Positions 22,345 through 34,043 of a stretch of 64,000 nucleotides of DNA are shown piece after piece. The notes below the pieces were generated by a model that was given only the letters and a program-made list of their open reading frames with translations, had not been told where the DNA came from and did no database searches. The translations under genes were made by a program, and so were the position numbers. The DNA is from Oscheius sp. JU75. Its lineage: Eukaryota; Nematoda; Chromadorea; Rhabditida; Rhabditidae. The DNA lies in assembly GCA_037178855.1 (NCBI GenBank), contig JASJZC010000005.1, forward strand, positions 248,001 to 312,000, given 5' to 3'. Positions within the stretch are counted from its first letter, which is position 1. Each line of letters opens with the position of its first letter.

Positions 22345-25300
22345 CTATTTTCCGAGGAACTTCTTTCGGAACTCGTCGTTGCTCAGTCCTCCTTTCGGCG
22401 CTGGCTTTCCGTTACTTTCCACTTTCTTCGTCACGGAACGCGGGACGATTTGGATGTGACTGCGACGCGAAGAACCGTCGGCTGGTGGTGGGACTACTGG
22501 AGCTGAGGTACTGTCGCGAGAAGGCGGATCCGAGATGGCTACAATGAGCTTGCGGTCTGGAAATTTGGAGGGATTTTTTGGTGGGAAAGAGGGACTGGTC
22601 ATTGAACTCCACTGAGCCTGGAGTCAAGATTTGACGGCCACTGTTCGAAAGAGTCATGGAGTCGAAATTTGGATTTAAGAGAGTCACCAAACACAGTAAA
22701 GAGTACACCTAACTCTCAAAATGTTTGAGAGAGTCACTGAAGCTTAAGATAGTCAAGAGTACATGACTCTCAAGATATTCCAGAGTCATTCTTTTGTTAG
22801 AAAATAAGGGTAAGGAATTATATATTTGTGGTCAGAGGGTGTGGGAGAGTTCTCCGTGCCAAAGGACGCGCTGACCTAGAGATCATGTTTGATCAGATGA
22901 ACGCCCCTGAATGGAGGCAAAGGTGGGTTTGAACTAGGAATCAAATGGTCAAATCGGGTTGATTTTTAGGACGTATGTTTTTTATTTTCAAAAAAAAAAA
23001 AAAACTACGGGGCTCACTAGACACGTTTTCTTACAGTACAAGCGGAGAAAATGCTACCAAAGACAGTGGGTCTGAACAGAGATTCGAAAGCTCAAAGCGG
23101 GTACATTTTGAGCGACCTTCTATGGTTTTCGGAGGTAGATACTAACAGAGGCACTTTTTAGACACTTTCACTTTTGGGACTTTCCTGGCACTTTTCTGCC
23201 CTACAAACCCGTAATTTTAAAATGACTTTTGAGCATAAACTCAGCCACTAAGAAATCTTTGAGCCAAGTTCGTCGTGACAGTGATTCTAAGATATGTCAC
23301 GAGGAATTTCACGTCTAAAACCGTCACAGAAACCATCGCACTTTAGATAGTAGAGATCTCAAAAATCTACGCGAACTAAGCCAAAACACACCCAGCAGAG
23401 TAAGATCCTCAGCTTCACAGGCCCTTGTGGCAGCCTCCTCCTCGACAAAGTCCACGTAGGCGACTCCTTTGGCCTTGCCGGACTTGTGCGTCACGATTCG
23501 GACAGCTCCAATGGCTCCAAACTGCTGGAAGAAGTCGCGGAGCTGCTCCTCGGTGCAGTCGAAATGCACATTCCGCACGAAGACCTTGTTCTTCTCCTTC
23601 CCCTGGGCATACTTAAAGGTGGCACGATTCGAGGGATCGTTTATCGAGATCTAAATGTGCTTTTTAGGCCAAAAAATGTAGCAAAAAACTGACAAACATC
23701 TGTCGCTGCCCGAGGGTAATTTGTCGGTCCTGAGCCAGAGCCTGTCGCATGTTCTTCTCTGTATCAAAGTCGACGTAGGCGAAGCCCTTGTGCTGTTTGT
23801 TTCCAGGACGCTGGGCCAGACGGACATCGCAGGCGCCGTGGAGAGCCTGAAATGTTGTGATATTGCCAAAATATGATGCTTATTTGAAGGTAAAATAGTA
23901 GATTTGCAATTTCAAATTGCAAAATTCTCTTCCGATCAAAGTCATGGTTTTGGACAAGCTCAAAGAGCCAGGATTTGAACAGTAAGTCGGTAACAACGGG
24001 AAGAAGTCAAAGAAGCAGGTCAAAAACTTACTGGAAATTAACTCCAATTATCTATAGCGACTCTGATCTCTACGAACAGAACATGATCAAAAGAGCAGAA
24101 GAAAGTTCACAAAAGGTTGGAGGAAACTACGTCTCTGAATCTAGCTGGGAATATACAAGAGTGTAGCGTCCCAGACCATTATATATTCTTTGGAAGCATC
24201 TCTTTTAGGCTGGAGAGCAACAGAGATCAGACTACATCTGTCTCTCTCCTTCTCTGTCTAGTCAACTAGAAAAGGAGGGAGGGGAGAGAGACAGAATAGA
24301 TCAGGCTCAAAGCGACCATTAATGCGTCAAAATGAGAAGGAGTCTCTATTCACAATTGGAGACAAAGGGGGCGAGTATGAGTCATAGGAGATCTGACGAA
24401 ACAGCCATATCGGCTTTCAGTTTGGTTTTCCAAACTGATGACTCACTGACTGATTAGAAGATCAGTCTCTAAAACTATTCTAAACCCAGTAAGACTATAA
24501 TTCGTACCGAATACCATACTCTCAATTCTACAGTCCTACTACTTTTATCGAGAAATCTGTTGTCCTACCCCTTCCAAAATACGTCCAAGTTTACTGATCT
24601 GGCCTCCAAAGCTACTTTGGTCACAGAAGAAACTTTTTGAAGATGAAAAGGGGGAGGGGATAGGAGAAACAAACAACAACTATGTCGTCAGTGACAGGGA
24701 ACACTGATGCAGGTCTTATGAACTTTTTCAGACAAATATTATATAAAAGTCCCATTAAGTCAATAGATATTCAGGATCCAGTTGTGACCCACCTTTTGGA
24801 TATCCTCAGCCGTGACCCGGAAGTCGATGTTCGAGCAGAAGACGGTCCATTTTGTTTGTTTGTCGACTTCCATCGGTTCTTCGGACGTCTGCGGCTCCAC
24901 GGCTCGCATTGGCGGTGCTTTGGCCCGTTCCGGCGTCGGCGATCTTCTGACCATCGACATCAGCGGCACCGTGAAGCCATCCTTGTCCTTCATCGGGGCA
25001 GGTGCGCTCTGGAATCAAATGGAATATGCCACTTTCAGAGACCTAAATTCAAAATTCGGAATCGAATTCTGATTCCATGGACATTGGCCGCGCCACTTGG
25101 CACTACGCATTGAGACAAAATGCCGCTCAAACCACGACGATAAATTTTCACCGTTTTCCACGCACATTTTCCAGATTTTGATCGCGTTATCGAGTTTTAC
25201 ACATGTACCACCCGTCTCCGATGGCTTCGCCGTTCCTTGGTCTTGGCTTAGCATTGACAACAGGCGTCTGCGCCGCTTCTCTAATAGTCCAAGTTTGATT

Positions 25301-28300
25301 CCCTAATAGCTGACATGTCAACTAAACCCTTGACTTGCCAGTTTTTTTTTCTCGCGGTGACGCATGGACGAACAGACGGACACCAATACACTTTAGTAGT
25401 AGTGAGATATCCCTACGGAGCATCAAATTTGAAGAAGAAAAACGACAAAATTGGGCAAAATAAGGAAGCTGAACCATAGTTTTTATGTTTCAAGCGTTTG
25501 CGACGTATTTTTCTTAGCAGTTTTTTTTTCGAAAATTGTTGTCAAGTAGATTTTTTTGGTCACAGAATTCGATGTCAAGGTCAAAACAGCGATCGCCCCC
25601 TTGGACTGCTGCTGCTCTTACAATTAATTGGAAAAGGATTATAAATATCACTGTCTGATGCCGGGATTATTGTAACTTAGTGATGGAAGCCTCAAAGAAG
25701 TCTCTAGACTGTCCCTTACGGCGTGTTACACCCATGCAAAAGGCATCGCCAATTTTTCTCGCGCCAATATCCTATTTCGTGGGCGGGAATTCAAAATTAG
25801 TTCTCCAGCCGCTTTTTAGATTAATGTAGGATACTGTAATTAAGAAAACGGGCGGCATTTGCGCCCGGTTTGAAAAAGTGACGACGCGCATAACACGCCT
25901 TGCCCTGTTTGTTGTTAACGAACTAAGTATGCGACGGCAAAACATTTGCCAGACGGTGGATCGAACCCGAGACGATTGGATTTGTAATCGAGACGTTAAA
26001 CGATTGAGCCATTCTGTCTTACCTGCATTGGTATCGTGGGTCCAATAGGCGCGTTCTTCTCTTGTCTGGGAGGCTTCTTCTCCTTTGGGCCGGCCTTCTC
26101 CTCATGTTTCCTCTTGCCTCCCTTCTCGGGCTTCTTCTTAATCTCCTCTACTTTCTTCTGTGGCCTCTGACTACGATGATGTTGCTGTGAGTTGATCTTG
26201 TCCAGAGCCGCGTCCAGCTCGTCGAGTGTGCCCTCCTCGCGCTCAAATTGAACGAAGTAGTCGAAGATTACGGTCGGATGGTCGGCTACGGAGTTCAGGG
26301 CCTGGAAAATGTAAGACTTTTGCGGAAGGAGAGTGTCTACAGCTGAAAAATCGTTAGATCTTGTGATAAGCAAAGTCCAGACATGCGCCTCAAGCCCGAA
26401 AAAGTTCTTCTCAGTGCTCAGGATGCACAACAGAAATCAACCATTAGGGGACAGGGTTGCATTTTTTCATTCTGCGATGTTCTGCAAAACTAGCGTTTTT
26501 TCTGCTCTACAACTTCGCAAAAGATCGCAAGGCTAAAAATTGTTTTTTCACGCGCTGAGCGCTGAAAATTGGCTCGGCCCGACCCGAAACGCTGGAATCT
26601 TCTTTTCCGTTAATAATGGTTTATAGATACTCGGAAGATATTTCCCAGAGTTAAATGTGTTGCCAAAATGTTTGTCACACGCGGGATTCGAACTTGCGTG
26701 TTTTGGATCTGTAATCGGAGAGCTAACCGAGCCACTCGAGTCAGCCAGCTCTCGCAGTTCAGAAATAGAAAATGGAACGAGGAGATAGAAAAGTTGTCCT
26801 CCAGCCGGCTTTTTCATCATCTTCTTCTCCAAACACAAAAAAACCAGCCAACCTTGTACAAAAGTCTCCTCGCGTGCTGGACATCTCCAAATTGGCGCTC
26901 AAAACGCACAGCTTCCAGCCACTTTTCGGCCAGCCTTCCTCCTCCAGTCGCCAGGATGTCCTGCCAGATTTTTCTGGCCTCCTCGACCTGTCCGAGACGC
27001 TCAGCTAGGAATTGGGCGTGATTGCGTCGATACTGCCCATCCGGGTCCCAGTCGCGTCCGAAGTACTCCTCGAGGAGCTGATGACCCTCGGTGAAGATTT
27101 TTGCGAGCGGATGGTAGTCAGGGTTTGGGGAGGCACTGATTCGACGGCGTAGGAGGTAGATGTAGGTTCGGTAGAGGCAGAGACCTGACTCGGGATCCCT
27201 GAATATAAGTTTTTTGAGGCAAAAAAGGCTGAATGAACGCACGCGATGGTCTCCTTGGCCTTCTCCCAGTAGCTGTCAATCTGTTGCGGCTCCTCCTGGG
27301 CCCGTTCGGCCGATCCCAGCAGTCCTTGCCAGATCCACGGCACGTAAGGACAACTCTCGGCTGCGCGCTTGTACACTTCAACGGTTACCTGCAAAAAATG
27401 AGGGCTTGAGAGGAAATAAACAGAGACTCCAAAACAATAAAGTGCAGACATAGATAAGGGCAGCGGACATAAAATAATGCATAATACAGAAAATTTGTTC
27501 TTGGATCAGAGCGCGTCCGATATTACCAACTTGTAAAGCTCATTTTCGAAAAATTTATATTGCAACTTTTGTGATATGGAATACCTTTGTAATATTTTTT
27601 AAAGCTCTGTTAGAGCTCTCTTCAACTACATCGTCTGTTTCGATCAAATCTCTGGGAAATCAAGTCTCTTCTGGTAGCGTTACTCATTAAGAAATATAAG
27701 ACTGCGCTGTCAGTTTTTTGGAAACCTCTCAAAATATTCTCAATATGCCGATTTTCAAAAAATGGTCCATTGTGCTTACCTCTATTAATACGACATTAAA
27801 TCGCGCTTGATTTAGGCTTTTCTTGACCTCCTCCCCCATTGTCTTTTTTTGCTTAAAACAGACAAAAGTTATCATCTCGAAAAGTGCGAAAACTCAAAAA
27901 TTATAGGCCACACGCGTATCAGGTTCGTGGAGCAATTTCTGAGACAAAATAGCTGTAGACGGCTTGGAACGAAAAATCTGAGGTTTTATATTTTGTTTTT
28001 CGACAATTTTGCACAAAAGATCAGACAAAAATAACATAGATAGCTGATAAATTGGACTATTTGGGTTGACAAAGTTAGTACAAGACGCTAGACTTGTTCT
28101 AACTTTTTGGATCCAAATAGCCGTGTGGATCTTCTCGACCCTTTTATAGTAGAAACAAGCTCTACAAATATTCAAAGAACATCTAAAACCTCGGCTTTGG
28201 CTTTCCCAAGGGCTTATAGGATCTGCTTCAGTGCTTCGAATAAGCTTCTTTCCGCTAGGATATATGGTACGCGAATTTCAAGAAAACACTTCCCTTCTGG

Positions 28301-28559
28301 GAAAAACCTAACTTACCGAGGCCACTTTCAGCTCTTTCTCACACCAGCTGCAATACATCGACCACCAGTTCTCGTCCGTCGCAGCCTGGGCTACAATTTT
28401 TTCGTATGCGGCTTGGATGAGGTTCGGGTCGCCTTTTCCTGGAAAAGTTTTCTTTTGGAAAAATGATGATATACCTGATATGTGAGCGAGATAGGTCTCG
28501 CCGTAACCTACTGGATCCTCCTCGAATCGTCCTCTGTGCTCTTCTGCTTCTGATGCCAT
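22345..28559 (-). CDS. sart-3: SART3-like U6 snRNP recycling factor (HAT repeats + two RRMs); N-terminus uncertain
   Basis: Nine exons: 28559-28475, 28438-28317, 27388-27243, 27198-26853, 26301-26023, 25008-24793, 23846-23694, 23650-23392, 22556-22345, 605 residues. The first about 330 residues are HAT-type helical repeats (WWSMYCSWCEKELKVAS, YVPWIWQGLLGSAERA, HARRLLYK, DYFVQFEREEGTLDELD). A lysine-rich linker follows, then two RRMs (RNP2 TVFCSNIDF with KGFAYVDF, and KVFVRNVHF with GVAYVDF). The C-terminal LSNDEFRKKFLGK resembles the SART3 tail bound by LSm proteins. SART3 reassembles U4/U6 snRNPs in the nucleus. The family is usually longer (human 963 residues), so about 250-300 N-terminal residues may lie further upstream. 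A small exon near 29130-29152 (MALKLQQ) would join in phase. It is probably co-transcribed with the GGPPS gene. Confidence 0.87.
22557..23391 (-). other. Intron of the SART3-like gene
   Basis: It contains a run of loosely repeated GAGAGTCA/AAGAGT motifs (about 22600-22790) and a poly-A run. No exon was recognised. Confidence 0.5.
25009..26022 (-). other. Intron of the SART3-like gene carrying a tRNA-like element
   Basis: AT-rich intron of 1014 bp. Its first bases on the transcribed strand run straight into a tRNA-like element. No coding exon was seen. Confidence 0.55.
25947..26018 (-). repeat. tRNA-like element next to a SART3 splice donor
   Basis: On the minus strand it reads ACAGAATGGCTCAATCG (A-box), CGATTACAAATCC (anticodon-like loop TTACAAA) and GGGTTCGATCC (B-box). 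It begins four to eight bases inside the intron, immediately after the donor at 26022. The T stem does not pair, so a functional tRNA is unlikely. Confidence 0.45.
26455..26542. repeat. Foldback repeat in SART3 intron
   Basis: This is an imperfect member of the AAAGTTGTAG family, with GATGTTCTGCAAAACTAGC facing GCTCTACAACTTCGCAAAAG. Confidence 0.55.
26672..26745 (-). repeat. tRNA-like element in SART3 intron
   Basis: The minus strand reads GTGGCTCGGTTAGCTCTCC, GATTACAGATCC and AAGTTCGAATCCCGCG. It has the same anticodon-region sequence as the elements at 20835 and 25947. CGCAAG with the following CGCG gives a partial T stem. Confidence 0.45.
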
Positions 28560-29750
28560 TTGTGAGGCTGGAAAACAAGATTTTAAAATGGGAAATGAGG
28601 AAAGAGGAGGGAGAGAGAGAAGGCGGAAGAGGAGCATGTCAATAAAGCTATAAAGGGTAAAAGTAGGTCAGAATCCCAGAGCAGTTGCTGAAACCGGAAT
28701 AACCTCGTTAGTACACCAAAAGTTGAATTTCGTCTCGTTTTTCTGTTTCAATTAGCTCTCCAGAGGTACTTTTTAGCCTAACAACTTTCTCCTGGTTTTA
28801 TTCCCGCAACGGCACCAAAACCGTGCTGGAGCTCCTACAAACTCGTTTGTTTTCCAGGAAGTCGCATCACATCTAATTTTTCGCTACAAGTTTTTCTCCA
28901 GAGGTGTTTCACGGCCTAACAGTACTTCCCCACCGCTTCCTGCCTTCAATAGCAAAAAAAAGTGAAGGAAATCAGTGAAGACTGGACCAGACGTTTATTA
29001 ACCTCAAACAGAGTTTGTCATCTCACTTTCTTGTAAATTATAGGTTCAGTCTAGCTTTAGTCATCTACTACACCGCCAGAGTACAAGAAAATTCAATTCC
29101 GACACTCAAAATCCCAGTGAAATTTAATGAATGTACCTTGTTGTAATTTCAGGGCCATTTCTTGCTCATTTTCTTATCTCTTTGGCTTGATTTACTTGTA
29201 TTTACGTATCCTCATCATCTAGCACCTGTTGAAAGCAAAAAAGTAAAAAAAAAATTGCGCGAAAGCATGGAAAAGAAGTGAAAAGATGCCATGAAGCCTT
29301 TGGAAATTCGAAAGGCTTCGGTACGCAATTACATACATCATTTTTATATTTTCGTGCACACGCCACATCTTAGCCAACAAGAAGCAGAGAATTGGAGAGA
29401 TTTTGGCTGTCGTTTACTAATTTTTCCCCCCACTTTTATGGTCAGATTGAAGAGACGAGTTGATCTAACACAAAACAATAGTATACGAACGCAATCCGAA
29501 GCTGGACTCGAACACTATAAAATAAGAGAATTTCGTTAACTGCTACTTTTCACGCAGTTTTGGCGTAGAAAGTAGAGAACAGCTTTTCTCAGCTTAGCAA
29601 TGTTCTACGAAGTTATAGACCAGATGCAGAGCTACAATGTTGCAGGGCATTGCAAAACTGAAAAGCTACGTCTTCGGCCTAAAGAGTTCAGTAACAAGTA
29701 CCGAGCCCAGAAGAAAGCAAAGGATTGCATATATTGTTCATTTATCTAGT
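28560..29750. other. Region between SART3-like and adenylate kinase genes
   Basis: It may contain missing 5' exons of the SART3-like gene. The only candidate I can phase is a short one at about 29130-29152. A weak foldback lies at 29594-29655. Confidence 0.4.
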
Positions 29751-30458
29751 CTATTTCTTGGCAATTATTTTGTCCAGTTGCTCTGCGACCTTGGCAAAGA
29801 TGACGTCAATCGTGTCCTCTCCGGAAATCTTGACCAGTCTATCCTTCCCGTACTGGTGAACGACAGCTCTTGTCTGTTTGTGGAACGTCTCAAGATGTTT
29901 CTTGGTCGTTTCCAGATTGTTATCTGCGCGTCCGCTCGTCTTGGCCCGTTCCAGCAGCCTCTTCGTCAGAGTCTCGTCCTTGACCACGAAGTAGAGGACC
30001 AGCTTCACGTCTTAGTTTCCTTCTCGAAGGTCTCACCCTGGTCAGCCTCGCGGAGCCGTCCAGCAGGAATCCTTTGCTTCCCTTGGCCAGCTCCTTCAGC
30101 ATGGTCTCCTTGATCAGCTCGAGGACGACGTCGTTACAGACGAGTTGGCCGGCTGCCATCAGAGCTGTCAGCTGGGCACCGCGAGGCGTGTTCACCTTGA
30201 CTTCGCCCGAACTGAGGTGGGACAGTCCATACTTGGCCACGATCTTCTTGCACTGAGCGACTTTGCCACTAACAGGTCCTGTCCCTCTGTCTCTCAGTCT
30301 CTCTGTCTTCCTGTCACCTTTTCTCCCTGTCTCCCTATCTCTCTTTTCTCTCTGTCTTCCTGCCTGTTTTTCTGTCCTTCTGTGTCTCTATCTCTGTCTG
30401 TCTCTAGCTGAAAAACTAACCTACTTCCAACAATGAAGTAGATTTTTCAGTGACATCG
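29751..30458 (-). pseudogene. Degenerate adenylate kinase (AK1-like)
   Basis: The main block 30278-29751 still reads like adenylate kinase isozyme 1: CKKIVAKYGLSHLSSGE, ELIKETMLKELAKGSKG, FLLDG, then KLVLYFVVKDETL, KTSGRADNNLETTKKHLETF and a C-terminal helix. It is broken in several ways. The P-loop is GPVSGKVAQC instead of GPGSGKGTQC. About five residues are missing after LSSGE. After FLLDG the FPRE codons lack four bases, and a further base is missing before VKLVLYF, so the frame shifts twice. A possible first exon (30458-30425, encoding KIYFIVG) needs one extra A to be open. ATP:AMP phosphotransfer by a product of this copy is unlikely. Sequencing error could explain single-base gaps but not the altered P-loop and in-frame loss. 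Confidence 0.75.
30283..30406. repeat. TCTCTGTC tract abutting the adenylate kinase remnant
   Basis: Interrupted CTGTCTCTCTGTC repeat. It directly adjoins the acceptor side of the kinase exon. Confidence 0.75.
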
Positions 30459-31592
30459 TTACGAGTATTTTGATTGGGAGTCCTTGGTTATTTTTATATC
30501 AAAGTTATTTGCTTCTTTTTGTTAGAAAGTTCTCTTGTTTACTAGAAAAGTGCAACAAATTACTAGATAGCAAAGTAGCTCTTACGGGAACTCTCAGGCA
30601 GGTAATACTTGGTCTGTCTCCTACAATGGGTCTCCGTTTCTGCTTGCTACCGCTCTCTCTCACTTTCACAGTCAATTGCTGTCCCTGTATTTCTATCGCT
30701 CTGTCGTTCTACCTCCTTGTCTCTGCTTGTGTTCAATTGTTCGATCCATCTGGACCTGTTGTGGTTGGTTCAATGTTGTAGTGGAGGGCTGGATCAAGTG
30801 AGTCTCTGTCTTCCTCTTCTTCTATTCTTCTCCTGAACCCCATTGACAGCTGCTTGTCGTTAAACTGACGACCTGATGGTCGTGATTTACATTAGACCCT
30901 CGAGAGCCTCTTCCTCTCTTACTCGATACGGCCCATTTAGCACTGCCAAATGAACGACAGATCGCTTTTCTCTCATGAACCTTTCTTTTCAAAATCGTAG
31001 ATGAAGAGACAGATGTAATGACTCTTTATGTAATCTTGCCTAATCGGGCACCTGTCCAGTACAGTAATTCCAGCCGTGCGGTCAATCGCATTATGTAATG
31101 GGAGGACTGTGACAAAATACAGGCAGAGATTTTGGGATAATTGGATTAGGGTCGGGTTACAGAGAGACAGAGACAAAAAGACGGAGACATAGAGATAGAG
31201 AGACATAGAAACAAAGAGAGCGAGACAAAGATTCGAGAAAAAGGAGACAGAGACACAGAAAAATAGAAAGACAAACAGATAGAGAGGGAAAGAAACTGAG
31301 AGATAGAGAGATATAGAGAGCGAGAAATAGTCAGACAGAATGACAGGAAGACATAAAAATAGATATCACTCCAACTCTTTCCCACCCGCTAATCCCTCTC
31401 ATCCATAAGTGTTATTGTGCCCAGGATGACAGATACCGGCCGCCCGTGGCGACTGTTGACCCGGTTGTCCCGTGACGCAACCCACGATACCGTAACATTA
31501 AGGGGGCTCATCCAGAGAGCCTAATCCAATTTGCCACGCCCTCCTTCTTGTCTCGGGGCTCCACTCTTGCCATTAGGGTTTGACACCGTACA
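30459..31592. other. Upstream region of the neurogenin gene
   Basis: No gene was recognised. It holds a GACAGAGA tract (31150-31360) and otherwise unique sequence that may contain neurogenin control elements. Confidence 0.45.
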
Positions 31593-32578
31593 ATGAACGA
31601 ACTCCATCACCAGCAGCAGCAGTCCCAGTCATGCTATTCCTCTCCAGGCTACTACATGAGTCATCACGAGATTGGGAAGGAACAGGTAGACTTTCTCGAC
31701 TTTTGGTAACGGACTAGTTTGTTCAGAAGCGCGAGAAGAGGAAGTACCGCTGTCGGAAGAGATCTCCAGCCACTGTTGAGAGAGCCAAAGTCGTCCGGAG
31801 AGACAAGGTGGGTCTGGGTTCCAGGGTTATCCTGTCTCTGTTAGTTTCTAGATAACTGTAACATCAGGACAGTGACTGTATGGATCAAACATTCTCAATA
31901 ATTCCTCAAAACACCAAGAGTCTTGCAATTATCAGAAAGTTTAGGATATGGAACATAACAGTTACTGATCAGAGAGTATGAGTCAAGCCCAAAAAGAGTT
32001 ATTTCATTTTCGTTTCACCATGATCGTTGTAGAACGAGTCTAACGAAGTAGCTTTGAGAATGGTCTCGAGGAAAATACTGCTTTGGAGAAGGATGGACTC
32101 TGGCCTTTTGAAAACACTCTATCTAAACTACTACCCCTGTATACCCTGCGGTATCCCAAAACTCCCATGATATCCATTCGACGACCGGGATTGAAAAAGC
32201 CAGGGGTGGAAAAAGAAGAGGTCTGGCCCGACGTGTTGTCAGGCTGGAGCCCTTTTTTCTGCAAGTGTTTTGAAAACACTCTACTGATCCTCACCAGACC
32301 GAATTCCCGAGCAAAAACTCCAAAATTCAGGCAAACGCGCGTGAGCGTCGCCGCATGAACAGTCTGAACGATGCTCTCGAGGAACTCCGTCAAATTCTTC
32401 CCCAGCTTCCAGACGAGCCCAAAATGACCAAGATCGAGACCCTCCGTGTCGCTCAGGGGTATCTCCTTCTTTTCAACCCCCCAAAATCAATTTTAGGTAC
32501 ATCAAAATGCTCTCAGAGATCCTCGAGTCCGATCAGCTGCGCCAAGAGAACAATCACCACTACTACAGCAATTTTTAG
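31593..32578 (+). CDS. ngn-1: Neurogenin-family bHLH transcription factor
   Basis: Four exons: 31593-31685, 31727-31807, 32331-32458, 32497-32578, 127 residues. A His/Gln-rich N-terminus is followed by a basic stretch ([17 protein letters not shown]), the DNA-binding basic region [20 protein letters not shown], a loop ([13 protein letters not shown]) and helix 2 ([16 protein letters not shown]). As I recall it, C. elegans NGN-1 has nearly the same [20 protein letters not shown] and [13 protein letters not shown] segments. The protein would dimerise with an E/daughterless partner, bind E-boxes and specify neurons. It is short, with almost nothing after helix 2. The 523 bp third intron contains a piece of dispersed family A. 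Confidence 0.92.
32018..32290. repeat. Dispersed repeat family A fragment in neurogenin intron
   Basis: It shares GAACGAGTCTAACGAAGTAG, AAAATACTGCTT and a GTTTTGAAAACACT end with the copies near 18460 and 56300. Confidence 0.6.
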
Positions 32579-32585
32579 TCTAGCA

Positions 32586-32591
32586 AATAAA
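32586..32591 (+). terminator. Polyadenylation signal of ngn-1
   Basis: AATAAA lies seven bases after the stop codon, followed by AT-rich sequence. Confidence 0.55.
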
Positions 32592-32794
32592 CATAACTTT
32601 CATATTAGCGTAACAACGAAATAACGGATTGACAAAGTTGTGCGGCTTGCTGCAAAGGGATAGCCAACTGTGTAATTGGGCATGGGGGTCAGATGACAAT
32701 AAGTTTTGTGTATACACCGAAAGAGAAGGTGGGGGCTAATTAGACAATAACAATAGGACACAGGGGGTTAATCGTGGAGGGATGTAAATGAGAT

Positions 32795-34043
32795 CTAGTC
32801 GAGCTTGTACTGTACATTTGTAGCAACGGTGTGCACGGAGGTGCTGAAGCTGCGTAGGGGGACCTGTTCGCCATTCTCAATCAGACAGGCACTGCTCTCA
32901 GTCCATTCCGAAGGGGCCTGTGTCGTCTTTCCGGTGTAGATGAGTACGTCGAAGCTGCAAAGCTCTTCCAGATAGGGCAGGAAGGTTACGGAGGCGGTGA
33001 TCTGTCTGCAAATTGAGCGGTATTGTAAGGGACGGGAGCTTGTCGTTACAATTGGGAGCTCGCGAATCAACGGCACAAAGCTGGTGCAGCGTTTTTTTAA
33101 ATTTGTGTCCAAGGGAAGTTACGGCCCAAATCAATCCCCAGCAAAAAATAACGCTAAGGTTGAATCAGGTAGAGACAAACGCTTTTATTCGTTGACCCGA
33201 CTCCAAATCGCCTCTAGAGCCAAAGTCCCTAGACTTTAGCCATTGTTACTATTGCCAGCAATGAGCACGAGCATTTAGCCTTAACAAAAGACAGTCAGAG
33301 TCGTGTAATTGACCAGAGTCTCATTACGCCATCTGGTTCTTTTGAGCCAAGAAAAAGAGGGGGTACCTGATAACATCGCTCATTTCTTGCCGGATTTTCT
33401 TCTCGTCCTTCTGCCGCGTCGAGTTCTCACCCTCCTCGCGGAGATCCTCTGTCTCGACGTTGAACTGCCATCTTTCTACGACCTCTTTCGTCTTGACCTC
33501 GGAAATGACGACCACGAGACGTTTTAGCTGGCGTTTGGCAAGCCAGTCTGCAAGAAAACGAGGTTATTTTGTCATTGGGGGGGGGGAAGAGAAGGAAATC
33601 AAGACAGTTGAACAGTTGTTATCTTTTCTACAAGCCGAGTGGCAGCTCTAGAGACCAGCAAATTACAATAGAAACCCACATTCGACCTGTTTCAGCAGCG
33701 GCTCGAGAAATTTCTGCAGTTTGGCGTCATTTGTGACGAGCAGCGTCAGTCCGTACTTCTTTTCGCGCTTGAACGAGTCCCCGGGATAGATGCCTCGTTG
33801 GTAGAGGATGCTATTTATTCCGTAATCTGAAACCTAGAAGTTTTACTGGAAATTTGGTGAGAAAATCATCAAAAGTAGCTTCACAATTCTTCTCAGACGA
33901 TGTCCATGTTATTTGCATGCTTTCTAGATCAGAAAATATCCGTTTAACAAGGAGGAAATAGAAGAAAACCCACGAAAAAATTCTTGTACAAGTTGGGCTG
34001 ATCCTTTGAGCGATATCGTGCCCTGGGTCTTCGTATCGGTCAT
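32795..34043 (-). CDS. mdf-2: Spindle assembly checkpoint protein MAD2 (HORMA domain)
   Basis: Four exons: 34043-33974, 33826-33680, 33547-33367, 33005-32795, 202 residues, almost the same length as human MAD2. The HORMA domain fills the protein: ISLKGSAQLVQEFF, YGINSILYQRGIYPGDSF, KKYGLTLLVTN, LVVVISEVKTKEVVERWQFNV, RQITASVTFLPYLEELCSFD and the closing safety-belt RSFSTSVHTV. MAD2 binds MAD1 and CDC20 at unattached kinetochores and inhibits the anaphase-promoting complex. The ATG follows TTTTCAG by ten bases, consistent with trans-splicing. Every exon joins in phase. It is head to head with the zuotin gene (978 bp apart) and tail to tail with ngn-1. The symbol is the C. elegans name. Confidence 0.95.
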
